Part shown: positions 1 through 10,296 of the stretch, piece after piece
Numbering within the stretch: the stretch's first letter is position 1
Layout: each line of letters begins with the position of its first letter
Origin: Ligustrum vulgare
Lineage: Eukaryota > Streptophyta > Magnoliopsida > Lamiales > Oleaceae
Direction: 5' to 3'
NCBI GenBank assembly: GCA_963555705.1
Contig: OY743170.1
Coordinates: 31,013,362-31,077,361 of the forward strand
Length of the DNA: 64,000 bases
Made by a program: the position numbers and the translations under genes
The notes under the pieces: model-generated
Told to the model about the DNA's origin: nothing
Seen by the model: the letters and a program-made list of their open reading frames with translations, nothing else
Database searches by the model: none

Positions 1-96
1 TGACGGAAAGAACTACAATTCAAGCCAAAACAAGAATTCAAACAGGTTCGGAGAGTTTCAAAGATCAAATCAAGTCAAAATGGATCAGATTCGTAT

Positions 97-255
97 TTAC
101 GGCCGTAAGCTATCTGGTCACGGCCGTAAGTCAGCCACGGGTGGAAATTAAAGATTCCAAGATTTTAACAGTTACGGCCGTAAGTTTATGGTCACGGCCG
201 TAATCCTTAAGCAGAAGTACAGTTACGGCCGTAAGGAATGTTGTCACGGCCGTAA
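97..255. promoter_or_regulatory. Six paired ACGGCCGT palindromic words in LTR U3
   Basis: Words of the form TTACGGCCGTAA or TCACGGCCGTAA start at about 97, 118, 172, 192, 223 and 244. They come as three pairs, each with roughly 10 bp between the two words, and the pairs are spaced about 30-45 bp apart. They lie 170-330 bp upstream of the TATA box. Placement in U3 suggests protein-binding or methylation sites, but that is inference. Confidence 0.6.
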
Positions 256-424
256 ATACAGATTAGCGTAAAATCATGCGGATTTTTGTTTCCTTTTTAT
301 ATTTTAATACCTTTTTCCTATTTTAGTATTTTAGGAGTCTATTTTGATAAGTTTTATCTATTCCCTAATTAGATTAGATTTTATTTAGTTTCCTAAGTAG
401 ATTAGGATCTTTATTCTGGTTGCC

Positions 425-434
425 TATATAAAGG
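425..434 (+). promoter_or_regulatory. TATA box of family A LTR
   Basis: TATATAAAGG lies at the expected place inside the LTR. The equivalent site is present in the inverted copies, for example near 45750 and 60670. Transcription would start some 30 bp downstream. Confidence 0.65.
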
Positions 435-531
435 CGTCTTCATTGTAATACAAAAAGATTTATTAGACTTTGATTAATGAAAATTGTGTTGAGTTATTTC
501 TCTCCCAAATATTGTTCTTGAATGAACTTTC

Positions 532-612
532 GAACTTATCAAATATTGTGAGATATTTGTGGCGTTCATCAAACTGAACTTATCAAGGATCTGGACATTC
601 CTTGTGGCGTTC
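532..612 (+). other. Two stem-loop modules in LTR R/U5 region
   Basis: Each module reads GAACTTAT, then a stem-loop, then TGGCGTTC. The first stem is CAAATAT (540-546) with ATATTTG (553-559). The second is CAAGGA (584-589) with TCCTTG (599-604). The modules lie downstream of the TATA box and so should be transcribed. Other copies of the LTR have different but still perfectly paired stems. Confidence 0.65.
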
Positions 613-785
613 AAACCATTACGGTTCTTGTTTCCACATCGTAACGGGTCTCGGGTTTAATATGCCCCTGGTTCTTGCGTCGTGAGGCTCGGGTCGTAGT
701 GTTACCGTCCATTCCAACCTGAATTCGGAACCTTCCCGGCGTTATTTCTGCATGTCCGTCGTGACCCCCTCCCGGGATCACATCA

Positions 786-1480
786 GACAGGTTACATTTC
801 TAAAGTGGTTATCTCCTATTCTAAGTATCAACAACATCTGAAGGTGCATGATTCGAATTAGAAATAGGAGTTGGAGGTGGAGTATGTACATCATTTTCAT
901 TCTAAGAAGAATTCGATAATACTGTAGTATCAACAAGAGGACTATCAGAGTCTCAAGAGTGCCTGACAATATCACTAGTAACTGGGCTATGGAATAAATA
1001 GTATCTAAATTTCTCCTAGTATAGTAGTTTTAGAACAACCTAGGTGATATATTTTCATGTAGGAAAATGGAAGCATTTGTAGCCCTTTTAGATTGGAGTA
1101 ATCAAGGAAAACATTTTTCAAGGTAAGGATATTGAGTTTATCTATGAGATGAGATTGCACATGGACATAACACATATGACCAAATACCTTTGGATGGATA
1201 TTCAAAGCATAAGAAGTAGAGTTAACTATTGATAACATCTTCAAGGGAGTTTGAAAATTAATTATGTGAGCAGACATACGATTAATGAGGAAGATAGAAG
1301 TAGACGCCAATCCAAAATACCTTCCTAAGAGATGATCAAGCAATATAGGAGGCACAAGATGCATGAGTAGACAGAGAAGATCTCCTATATTTCATCTCTT
1401 CTTGCTTGCTTAAATATCAGTCTCAGTACCTATTTTTCTTAAAATATTAATCAGCAGTGTGTCCTCTCAAATGGCATAAT
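786..1480 (-). pseudogene. Copia integrase / post-integrase fragment
   Basis: The best-preserved piece reads on the minus strand from 1364 to 1005. It contains an INRM(S) motif, a PLKML-like stretch, PKVFGHMCYVHV and a KNVFLDYSNLKG segment. These match the C-terminal half of plant Ty1/Copia integrase (usually INRMPS, KVFGCxCFVH and KCVFLGYSxxQKGY). Downstream on the minus strand, near 980-800, another frame shows a proline-rich VHTPPPTPIS linker of the kind found between Copia integrase and reverse transcriptase. Frame changes and stops break it. Gag, protease and reverse transcriptase are absent. The family A LTR abuts its 3' side. Confidence 0.65.
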
Positions 1481-2418
1481 GAGAAAATCTCAAAAAAATG
1501 ATTAGGAACTCGTAATGAGGATGAAACCCTCTTACAGCTAATGTAGAAGCTTCAACGTGGCTTTTAGTCCCCATGTTAAGTTGCCTTTGTTCCTTACGGT
1601 GGGCCATAGAAAATGCTCCCTTCGGGTTTGGAAGTAGTGTAACAACAAAAATGCGAGAACGCACATGGTCCAAGTTATGGTCAATCCTCGCAAGGAACAT
1701 ATATAATTTATTTAGAAATTTTTTTCCTTAACTCCTTAATATCGACAGTACACTTCTTTGACTTAGTTCTAAGAATTTCTTCATTAGTTCATAGATTTGT
1801 GATGAATTAAAGGCATCAAGGTAACTTCTCTTAACCGCATCCAAAAATGTTTGGCTGTATTGCATTGAATGAAGTGTGCCACATGTAGTGATCAAATAGG
1901 GTAGATTCGAGGTAGATCAGCCTGATTTGTATCCTTCCCGAGAAGATTTAGTCATATCCAATCATCATCGTAATCCACAAATTTCCAAGGCAGATCGGGT
2001 TTCTTATCCATCATATGTATTTTTTTTCCATTTTTTTAGAGATTTCAGCTAATACAATTTATTTTTTCAATTAATTTTTTAATTAAATGGGACAGATCGG
2101 GGCTAATCTTTATCCACAGGGATTGGGGCATCGAAATTTTTTGCTCCAATCAATTAGAGTATCTGTTGGGTTCTGAATGATTTGCCATCCATAGCCATAA
2201 GGGTAACATTCATAGAACTGATAAGCAAACACTTGATAATGACATCACCTTACACCCACTCACTATAGCTATCATCATATTTTCTTGGTGCAGTTTTCTT
2301 ACCACATGTCCATTTTTCTCATCCCCGCAATGTGCATCTCAAAAAGTTTTGACCAAACATTAGAATTTTTTCCATACAATTTAATGTGAACATGAGATGA
2401 TGTCTCATGTATAAGTGA
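1481..2418. other. No gene recognised
   Basis: AT-rich sequence. Short open frames on the minus strand (1700-1467, 2481-2299) show no family motif that I recognise. It may be more decayed retroelement DNA, since both flanks are. Confidence 0.4.
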
Positions 2419-3272
2419 TGTTTCCTGTGGAAACCACGTGGAACTCATGAGATTGAGATTGAAATGTCTAGAAAGTTCCAAATTTAGGTTTTCGAAGACT
2501 GTAGTACTACAACCGTGACCTCACGATACAAGAACCTAAGGTATATTAAGTCTTTGACTCATTGAGGTGCATAAACAAGAATCATAATGGGAGAACACCA
2601 CAAAATTTTTCCACACCTTTGTTAAGTTCGGGTTGAATGCTACAAAGATATTGTTCTTTGATAAGTTCGGAAGATGTTCAATTAAGGACGAATTTAAGGG
2701 AAATCCTCAACCTTTAGAAATATTGAATCAATCAATAATGTTTAAACCATCAAAATCTAAGTTACAATGAAATTAAAAGCCCTTTTATAAGTTCAAGGTA
2801 GGACCTGAAACCTTAAGTTGCTGCACAAGTGGCTCATAAAACATTAAAAATGGAATTAAACCTAAAATTTTGGGAACACTAGTTTTGAGACAACAAAGCG
2901 ATTGGTAGAACTACACATAATCGCCTGAAGTTATAACTCTCTCTTGAATTGTTGAAATTGTGTGTTGGCGATTGCTTGTGTTTTCTTTCAAGCAATCTCT
3001 CGGACCAACTTTTTTCCCTTGTGATTTCTTTGATCTCCAACTTGATTCTTTGCTCGACTCTTGACTTGATCACTTGCATTAGGCTTAAATCTTCTTCGAT
3101 TATACCATGCTTGACTTGGAGACCTTCTATCATGCAACTTGAAGTCTTGTTTGGCTTGAATATTTGATCTTCCTAACAAGCCTACAATAATTCTCATCGT
3201 TCCGCCTTCTTCCGAAAGATTCATCTCAAATCAAAGCTTTGCTCATGATGGGAAACTACCCCACCTGGATCA
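2419..3272 (-). repeat. 3' LTR of Gypsy element 2
   Basis: Aligns by eye with 7319-8045: both have the TTGAGATTGAA segment near one end, CTACAAAGATATTG followed by CTTTGATAAG, and the phrase TAATGTTTAAACCATCAAAA. The family stem-loop module is present (CAAAGA 2643-2648 with TCTTTG 2655-2660). It ends with CCCCACCTGGATCA, as the nested LTR does. Palindromic words are degenerate here (GCGATTG/AATCGCC around 2895-2985). Confidence 0.65.
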
Positions 3273-3597
3273 ACTGAAAAACTCTTGCCTCCGTGACATA
3301 AAAGTAAAGGAATGATACTCTTTCACTTGGTAGATATTGATAAAATGCATAAAATTTCATTGTTATTAGTGGTGTGGCTTTGTTTCCCAACTGAAAGATT
3401 CAACCTACAAGAAAAAAATAAAGCAAAATAAGGGGAATGTTAGCTTCCCCAAGTACAAGATGTAGATCCATGTACTCATGGGATATCATCTCCACCTCCT
3501 CTTTCATAAGAATGACTTTCTTCCTTGCACCTCCCTCAATATTTTTACTCTCTTGGTCAACCATATCTTTTATTTTGTACTCTCAAACTCAACCTCA
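3273..3597 (-). other. 3' internal remnant of Gypsy element 2
   Basis: Resembles 4448-4750 of the nested element: both share a GGGGAATGTTAG phrase, a TACAAG...GATCC...TGTACTCATG segment and a run of serine/leucine codons read on plus. It is non-coding 3' sequence next to the LTR, cut short by the nested insertion. Confidence 0.5.
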
Positions 3598-4447
3598 TGA
3601 GGAAACGAATCGCGGATTAACTTCGAAAAGTTTCGAACCCAGGTTTTGGGTGGACGGAGGAATCTTGACCCAAACTTCATGACGCGAGGATCGACGATGT
3701 GGAAGAAAGAATCAAGACTTTTGAAATGCCACAAGAATTTGTCCAATTTCCTTGATAAGTTTCTGATTTTTGAACGCCACAAAGATTATGAATCTTTGAT
3801 AAGTTTGGGTTGAATGCCAAAAGACTATTAGTCTTGATAAGTTCGGGATAGTAATGTGAATCCACACATTTACCAATTGAAAAACTTTCAATCTCTTCAT
3901 TTTAAAAAAAATCAAGTCTTATTTTACAATGAATAAAAATAGGATATAAATAATGAAAAACAACCTATCAACTAACCCTAGCCGCTAAATGGGCTCAAAA
4001 CCCTAGACAAATAATCAAAAACGAAAATTAACATAAAATCTGTGAAAATCCTAAAAAATTAAACCGTGCGATCGCGTGGGCAAAAGATCACGCAACCATG
4101 AGCTCGATATTTTTACGGCCGTGAAAATTGACTTATGGCCGTAAGTGTCTTACGGGTTCAAAATTGCATTACTTTAGTTACGGCCGTGAATGCACTAGTT
4201 ACGACCGTAATTAACCTTCTGTTCAGCTTTAGCTTTGTTTTTCGGCCCAATTGGCTAGTGATAACTTGAAGCTTCTTCAATCATTCCATGTTTCATCTTT
4301 GAAGCTCTTCGAACATGCTTATAACTTTGTTTGGCTTGAATTATTCATCTTTCTATCAAACATGCCATGATTATTCCCTTATTCTTTAGGATGATTCGTC
4401 CGGAATTGTAGCTTTGTTCATGATTTACAGCTGCCCCACCTGGATCA
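3598..4447 (-). repeat. 3' LTR of Gypsy element 1
   Basis: Starts TGAGGAAAC at 3598 and ends near CCTGGATCA at 4447. Three stem-loop modules are visible: about 3732-3754, 3780-3798 (CAAAGATT with AATCTTTG) and 3821-3836 (AAGACT with AGTCTT). The word region at about 4066-4215 mixes two palindromes, GCGATCGC and ACGGCCGT, in adjacent pairs. A TATAAATAA sequence lies on plus near 3945. Confidence 0.7.
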
Positions 4448-4987
4448 AATGGGGATATTTTGTCTCCATACCATATGATCAACCAATAGTTCCCCTTCAA
4501 TTGACAATCATGAAAGTATTAAGCACGAGCTTGATTTTCCATGGTTGGTGTGTCTCATGCTCCCATGTATAATTATCAACCTGCAAGAAAGATTGAAATA
4601 AAATGGGGAGGGGAATGTTAGTTTTATAATGTACAAGGTACGGATCCTTGTACTCATGATGAATCATCAACACCTCATCATGTGCTATAATGAGGCTCTT
4701 CCCTTCACCTCCTTCCTTCGTTGCAACTTCTTGCTAAGTCTCTTCTATCTCTTTTCTCTCAAGCCCAACAACCTCTTCTAACTCCACATTCTCAAACTCA
4801 CCCACTTCTTCCAAATTTCTTGCCTCAACCAAATCTTTTACATTTTCATTCTCAACCTCTTCAATCCTCAATTCATGCACCTCATCTTCATGACTCAAAT
4901 TTTTATCTTCACGTTTCAATTCTCCCTCCTTCTTTTCAACATCCCTATCCCTAGGCTCTTCCTGCAATTCAACTAAAAACTTTATTT
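4448..4987 (-). pseudogene. Glu/Lys-rich tail of Gypsy protease region
   Basis: Minus-strand frame 5057-4734 encodes a highly acidic and basic stretch rich in Glu, Val and Lys, overlapping the end of the protease frame in another frame. Gypsy elements of this kind often have a charged linker between protease and reverse transcriptase. I infer that a frameshift separates it from the protease upstream. No enzymatic motif is visible. The rest, down to the LTR, is non-coding. Confidence 0.4.
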
Positions 4988-5425
4988 TTACTCTCCTTTT
5001 TTTACCCTCCTCAAATCTTCTAGTGCTTCCTCTAATGTTAACCCATATAGTGCGCAAGTTTTCCCTTTCTTAAGGAATTTGTATACGTGCATACTGTTAT
5101 CATAAACAGTCTCCCTCCTAAGTCTCCATGGTTTTCCCAACAAAATATGACAAGAATTTAATCCCACTACATCACACCATACTTCCTCACTATATCTTCC
5201 ATTGGTGATAGGCACTAGAAATTGTTTGGTCACTTGGAACTCCCCAAACTCTCTCATCCATGTCATCTTATAAGGCTTATAGTGTGGTATTAGGGGTAAT
5301 CCTAATTTTTCAACCATGGTACTACTAATAAAATTAGTAAAGCACTCTCCTTCAATTTTCAAACTACAGCCCTTATGACCCACATAACATCTAGTTTTGA
5401 ACAAGGAGCCCAGATCATAACCCAT
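4988..5425 (-). pseudogene. Gypsy aspartic protease-like domain
   Basis: The 145-residue minus-strand frame has, in order, GCSLKIEGECFTNFIS, VEKLGLPLIPHYKPYKMTWM, KQFLVPI, WCDVVGLNSCHILLGKPW and a TLEEALEDL tail. This is the layout of the plant Gypsy retropepsin, where the polyprotein is normally cut: usual forms are IDxGSxxNVAS, LVEKL, KPYKLxWL, CDVVPMxxxHILLGRPW. The catalytic Asp of the D-S/T/G-G motif appears to be Glu here, so it is likely inactive. It lies between the element's leader and a Glu-rich segment. The neighbouring gag and reverse transcriptase have been deleted. Confidence 0.75.
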
Positions 5426-5847
5426 CCTTTATGTGGCGATTAAAAAAAATCAAGAAAACTGAAAATAAGAGGATTTAGACATCAAATAGCAAGATGAATT
5501 TTAGGTTTGACTCGAAAGAAAAAGAAATCAAGAATATTAAAGAAATTCAAGAAAGTGGTTTTTGAATTTTTTGGATTTTTTTTGGTTATATAAATCTGAA
5601 ATTCGACTACGAGTGCAGTGAAGCAAATGGAACTGAATTCGGATAACAATTGAATAAAATAAACACTTTTAAAATTTTGTTGGAATATTTTATGAATAAA
5701 AACTGAAAAATTTACGGCACGAAGAACACAAAAACAAGAAAACTTGAAAACAAGACTCAACAACAAGATATTGATAATTCTCATGCGGATTCTATGAGAA
5801 ATACATGAAATTAAACTGGGATAGAATAAACCTGAATTCAGAGTCCA
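5426..5847 (-). other. Leader of Gypsy element 1
   Basis: AT-rich DNA between the protease remnant and the primer site. It shares the phrase AAATTCAAGAAAGTGG with the leader of element 2 (near 6980), showing that the two elements are related. No gag motif is seen. Confidence 0.45.
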
Positions 5848-5860
5848 ACTCTGATACCAA
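5848..5860 (-). other. Primer-binding site of Gypsy element 1
   Basis: Plus strand reads ACTCTGATACCAA, the complement of a TTGGTATCAGAGT-type primer site complementary to a tRNA 3' end, 1 bp from the LTR start at 5862. Confidence 0.7.
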
Positions 5861-5861
5861 A

Positions 5862-6571
5862 TGACGAGAATACGAAATGCGGAATTAACGACGGAAAGTT
5901 CCGAACCCACGTTGTGAATGGACTATGGAATCTTGACCAAAACTTCACGATGCGAGGATCGACGATGCGGAAGAATGAATCAGGACTTTTGAAACGCCAC
6001 AAGGATTTGTCCAATTTCCTTGATAAGTTTCTGATTTTTGAACGCCACAAAGATTATGAGTCTTTGATAAGTTCGGTTTGAAAGCCACAAGACTATTAAT
6101 GTTGATAAGTTTGGGTTTTTAATGTAAATTCACACATTTACCAATTGAAAAACATTCAATCTCTTTATTTTTAATAAAAATCAAGTTTTATTTTACAATG
6201 AATGAAAACAGGATATAAATAATGAAAAACAACCTATCAACTAACCCTAGCCGCTAAATCGACACAAAACCCTAGATAAATAATCAAAAATGAAAATTAA
6301 CATAAAATCCACGAAAACCCAAAAAAATTAAACCGTGCGATCTCGTGGGCAAAAGATTGCGCGATCGCGATCTTGATATTTTTACGGCTGTGAAAATTGA
6401 CTTACGGTCACAAGTGTCTTGCGGGTTCAAAATTGCGTTGCTCTAGTTGCAGCCATGAATTCACTAGTTACATCCATAATTGACCTTTTTCTCTATTTTA
6501 ACTTTGTTTTTCGGCCCAATTGGCTCATGATAGTTTAAAGCTTCTTCAACCACTCCATGTTTGATCTTTAC
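5862..6571 (-). repeat. 5' LTR of Gypsy element 1, truncated
   Basis: Begins TGACGAGAA next to the primer site and aligns with 3598-4290. Stem-loops with CAAGGA/TCCTTG and CAAAGA/TCTTTG arms are present at about 5999-6070. The last 150 bp or so of the LTR are missing: similarity stops near 6571 and element 2 interior resumes. Confidence 0.65.
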
Positions 6572-7299
6572 CACTCTATGCAATCATCTTCTCTTAGAAA
6601 AATTTACTTGATTCTTCAGAATCACCATCTAATGACTCTTTACTTCTCCTTATACCCCAATGACAACCCTAGGATTAGAATCATGCTGATATTACCTCCT
6701 AGCATTAGGGCTTGTTTGAGATTGTCTCTTTTGCAGTTTAGCAATACATGCATCAAATTTATCCAAGCTAATCGTAATATCATCAAATTGCTTTTGTAAA
6801 GCACTCCACATATGGACCGTATTGTTATCCCCTCAAGATGATGACCTTTCTTTGAATTTAGTTATTGTGGAATGGAATGAAGAATTCAAATATTCAAGAA
6901 ACCTCAAGAATCAGATGACCTAGACATTGATGAGCGAAGAAGGAATTTATTTCTTACTTAGGAAAATATTAAGAATTTAATGAAATTCAAGAAAGTGGTT
7001 CTTGAATTTTCGAAATTATTTTGTTAGGAATTTCCATAATATATTTGAATTTTCAGAGTAAAAAATAAAAAATAATTTAGACAAAAATTAACCCAAAAAA
7101 TCAAGAAACTAAAAAAAAAAAAAAAAGCAGTTTTAAAGAGCTGTAATTTTTTTTTTCAAGAACACACCAACTAATTGGAATTAATGTGAAAAATTAAATA
7201 AAAGAAACAACTGGATATAGATGATGATATGTTACAGACTCGATGATAAACACATGGAACGAAACTAGTATAGTAAGAAAAAACTGAATTTATAGCTAA
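6572..7299 (-). other. Gag start and leader remnant of Gypsy element 2
   Basis: Minus-strand interior of the outer element, between the nested LTR and the primer-site-like sequence at 7300-7312. The leader half (6890-7299) resembles 5440-5840. No clear protein domain is preserved. Confidence 0.4.
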
Positions 7300-7318
7300 G
7301 CTTTGATACCAACTCATA

Positions 7319-8045
7319 TGAATCCTTGCGAGAAACACATGGGATTCATGAAATTGAGATTGAATCGCCTGGAAAGCCTAAATTCAGATTCGAAAAAGAC
7401 GACATGATCTTAACCCGGGCATCATGACGCAAGAACCTAAAGTATATATAACCTTAGACTTGTTGAGATGGGAAAACAAGAACCATAATGAGGAAAGCGA
7501 CAAAATTTGTCCACGTCTTTGATAAGTTTGTATTGAACGCTACAAAGATATTGATCTTTGATAAGTTTGGAAGATATTTAATTAAGAACGAATTTAAAGG
7601 GAATCATCAATCTTTATAATATTGAATCAATCATTAATGTTTAAACCATCAAAATCTAAATTACAATGAAATTATAAGTCCTTTATAATTTCAAGGTACA
7701 GCCTAAAATCCTAAGTATCCGCACAAGTGGCTCAAAAACAAAATAAATCATGAAAAAATGAAATTAAACCTAAATCATGAAAACCCTAGTTTTGAGACAA
7801 CCGAGTGATTTTTTGGTAAAACTCCAGGCGATCGCTTGGACCAACATTTTTCCTTGTGGTTTCTTTAGCATCCAACAAGATAATTGGCTCGACTCTTGGC
7901 TTGATTACTTATAATAACCTTAAATCATCTTTTTTCATCTCATGCTTGACTTGGAGATTGTTTGACTTGAATATTTGATCTTCTTGTCAAGCTTACTCTT
8001 GTTCTTATCAGTAAGCAAAGTCACAGCCTTGTTCATAGCTATTTT
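7319..8045 (-). repeat. 5' LTR of Gypsy element 2
   Basis: Starts TGAATCCTTG just after the primer-like site. Carries the stem-loop CAAAGAT (7543-7549) with ATCTTTG (7554-7560) followed by ATAAGTTTGG. Palindromic word GGCGATCGCTTGG lies near 7830. The right edge near 8045 is approximate. Confidence 0.6.
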
Positions 8046-8225
8046 TATTTTTTAATGGAGAATATATGTCTAACTCACACCCATGGATTCAAAAAGGAAC
8101 AGAAAACTCAATACTGATAAAAAGGTGTATAAAACATACATACTATATAGAGCGAGAGTACTTTCCACAAAGCACAATAAGAAAACAGTAAAACTTAGCT
8201 AAAAAAAGGCTCATATAGCAAGAAC

Positions 8226-9226
8226 TAGGGCAGGACGTGGTTCAGTTTGGTTCTGGTTCCAGAAGAACCAAACCAAACCAAAAATCGATGGTTTTTTACT
8301 AATGGAACCAATTGGTTTTTTTAAAGATATGGAACCAAACCGGAACCAAACCGCTCGGTTTCGGTTTGGTCTGGTTTGGTTTGGTTCTAAGACCATTACT
8401 TGAATTTTTAAATAATAAATGCAAATTTAAACATATTTATATTCGCTTCTTCATTAGAATCCATCTACATCAATACTAAATAGAAAATGAAATTTTTAGT
8501 TAACAAAATAAAAATTTAGAAAAAGTAACATGTTATTCCAAGTCAAAGAAGAAGAAACTCGCCTAAAGGAAGCTCGCTGACCCGTTGAAACTTGGAGAAT
8601 TGAACATAAAGACCGTTTAGACTTATAGTTACAGGTTTTAATGAAGTTCTGAGTCCCATTCTACTGTAGTACCGTGTGATTTAAGGATGGATTTGTGACT
8701 TGAGTTAGGGTTAACTCTTGAGAATTGACGAATTGAGCCGATGTTTATATATACATAGATTTTAAAATATAAACATATATGCCGTCGATGGTGACTAAGG
8801 AGTGCAACGATTGTTGTATTATACGAGTGCAAGTAAAATCGTGTGAATGCGTGTTTGTAATTGAAAAGAAGAAAAATGAATTAGAATTAGAATTAGATTT
8901 ATGGTTTAAAATCTTTGTCTAATAGGAAATGAGATAAAATGTATGGTAAATAATATTTTTGTTCATTTCACATTTATAATTTCAGATTTGAATATTTTGG
9001 TGAGATGAATATCTACTAATTTGTAAAAAATATATATATATAAAAAATTAAGTTTGGTTCTTGGATCTAGTTTTGGTTCTGGTTCTGGTTCTGGAAAGAG
9101 AACCGAAACCAAATGGTTCTTGATTATAAGAACCAAACCATTATTTTTTTTATGTAGAACCGAACCAAACTGCTTAGTTTGATTTTGTTCTGGTCTGGTC
9201 TGGTTCGGATATTTTGTCCACCCCTA
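8226..9226. mobile_element. Non-autonomous hAT-like element with 8-bp target duplication
   Basis: GCAAGAAC occurs at 8218-8225 and again at 9227-9234, enclosing 1001 bp. The ends read TAGGGCAGGACG and, inverted, TAGGGGTGGACA, imperfect terminal inverted repeats typical of plant hAT elements. Subterminal zones at 8240-8390 and 9050-9200 are packed with GGTTCGGTTTGGTT-like words in both orientations. There is no transposase, so mobility would need one supplied in trans. Confidence 0.75.
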
Positions 9227-9355
9227 GCAAGAACTGAAGAGACTAGGGTTGGTCTGAGCAGCAGACCGTCGACACAGAGTGCGAGTTGAATAGATTGGAA
9301 CCTTAAGCAAGCTGAAAAGAAGCTAAAAGAATTAATAAAAAATAACTGCATGTGT

Positions 9356-9367
9356 GGGGGGGGGGGG
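9356..9367. repeat. Homopolymer of 12 G
   Basis: A run of 12 G lies just left of the Copia insertion and is a likely length-variable site. Confidence 0.8.
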
Positions 9368-9374
9368 AAGCTTC

Positions 9375-9883
9375 TGTTGGGAATTACAGGTTGATTCCCC
9401 TTCTTTAACCCACATGATCTTTTGATGTTCAAGAATTAATTGAGCAACAAGAAAATAAATATAACAACAACACAAAATTTACTGATCGCCAAAGCCTTTC
9501 ACTATACATTAAATTGTTACAAATATATAGAATTTCATTCACCAACCCAATCTAACAGACCCCAGAGAAAATACTAATAATGAACTTCTATCTAACCCAA
9601 GTTTTTACTCTTTGAATTATCCCACAAAGAGTTCACAAGAAACTACAAAGATAAAGCTCTCCGATTTTCTCTCTAATTAGTCTCACATAAGATTCACAAT
9701 ATTATGGCTCCCCAACACACATATTTATAGGTAAAAAACAACACCTAGAATATGTATAATTCATGTCCAATTAAGTTTCCTTATTGAAGTAGACTACCAA
9801 AATAAAGTCTTTTATTTTCCTTTTCACCTTTAACTTGGATTCCAAGATATTCCGATTCTTAATTTGGGTCAAATATCCCAACA
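9375..9883 (-). repeat. 3' LTR of gag-only Copia
   Basis: Matches 11088-11595 over its whole length. It starts TGTTGGGAATTAC on plus and ends CCCAACA. Confidence 0.85.
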
Positions 9884-9896
9884 ATCTCCACCTTGA
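9884..9896 (-). other. Polypurine tract of gag-only Copia
   Basis: On the minus strand the LTR is preceded by CAAGGTGGAGAT, a purine-rich tract that would prime plus-strand synthesis. Confidence 0.65.
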
Positions 9897-10296
9897 CACA
9901 AATTCATCCGAGTCAAAATATTCAAAAATTAATCATTGGGTAAACAGGCAAGCTTTTTCAACTTTGACAATCTCATACTCCACCATATGAGTATAATCAC
10001 TCAGAATTATCAACGAACTCCGAGTTTTTTACCGGCTCATGTCGAAAACAAAATTGTTGAAAAATTATGGTACAACTCCCATTGTTTGATTTTCCATGGA
10101 AGCTCGTCAGCCATCGACATCAATTCAACCACACACCTTGCATCCAAGTCAAACTAATACTGTGTGCGAACACATGCACCCGCCAGTAAGAACACATCCT
10201 CTATCATGGCAACTGACATCATGTCATCAGGATGTCACATCCTACTCAGAGTACATCATCACCGCCCTCCACCAGGAGAGTCGCATTGTCCATCTT
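9897..10296 (-). other. Non-coding 3' interior of gag-only Copia
   Basis: About 400 bp between the end of gag and the polypurine tract. No pol motif is seen, so the whole of pol appears to be deleted here. Confidence 0.55.

Larger units (their letters stand above)
1..785 (+). repeat. LTR of Gypsy family A, 5' part cut by window edge
   Basis: This is the 3' part of a long terminal repeat that ends in GATCACATCA at 776-785. The complete copy at 45440-46363 shows that the family starts TGATGTGATC and ends GATCACATCA, a 10-bp terminal inverted repeat. Six palindromic words with core ACGGCCGT lie at about 97-255, a TATA box lies at 425-434, and stem-loop modules lie at 532-612. No primer-binding site follows position 785 and the next sequence is a Copia remnant on the other strand, so this is probably a solo LTR or a truncated element. 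The left end and its target duplication lie outside the window. Confidence 0.8.
3598..6571 (-). mobile_element. Gypsy element 1, nested, internally deleted
   Basis: The 3' LTR (3598-4447) and a 5' LTR (5862-about 6571, missing its last part) flank a 1.4-kb interior. The interior has a primer site at 5848-5860, an AT-rich leader, a decayed aspartic protease and a Glu-rich tail. Reverse transcriptase, integrase and most of gag are gone, so it could not move on its own. Confidence 0.65.
2419..8045 (-). mobile_element. Gypsy element 2 (family A variant LTRs), host of a nested element
   Basis: Two LTRs of the same subfamily, at 2419-3272 and about 7319-8045, bound this minus-strand element. They share their opening segment, three-part TTGATAAG boxes and internal phrases that differ from the nested copies. 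A primer-site-like GCTTTGATACCAA lies at 7300-7312, next to the right-hand (5') LTR. Internal sequence survives at 3273-3597 and 6572-7299. A second element occupies 3598-6571. No coding domain of element 2 is intact. Confidence 0.6.

Noticed and set aside
97..255. Regularly spaced palindromic words as a CRISPR-like array
   Set aside because: They lie in a plant LTR upstream of a TATA box, come in pairs, and recur in other LTR copies. There are no spacers of constant length and no cas genes.
5482..5910. 142-codon minus-strand frame as a gene
   Set aside because: It spans the leader, the primer site and the LTR edge of a Gypsy element and has no family motif.
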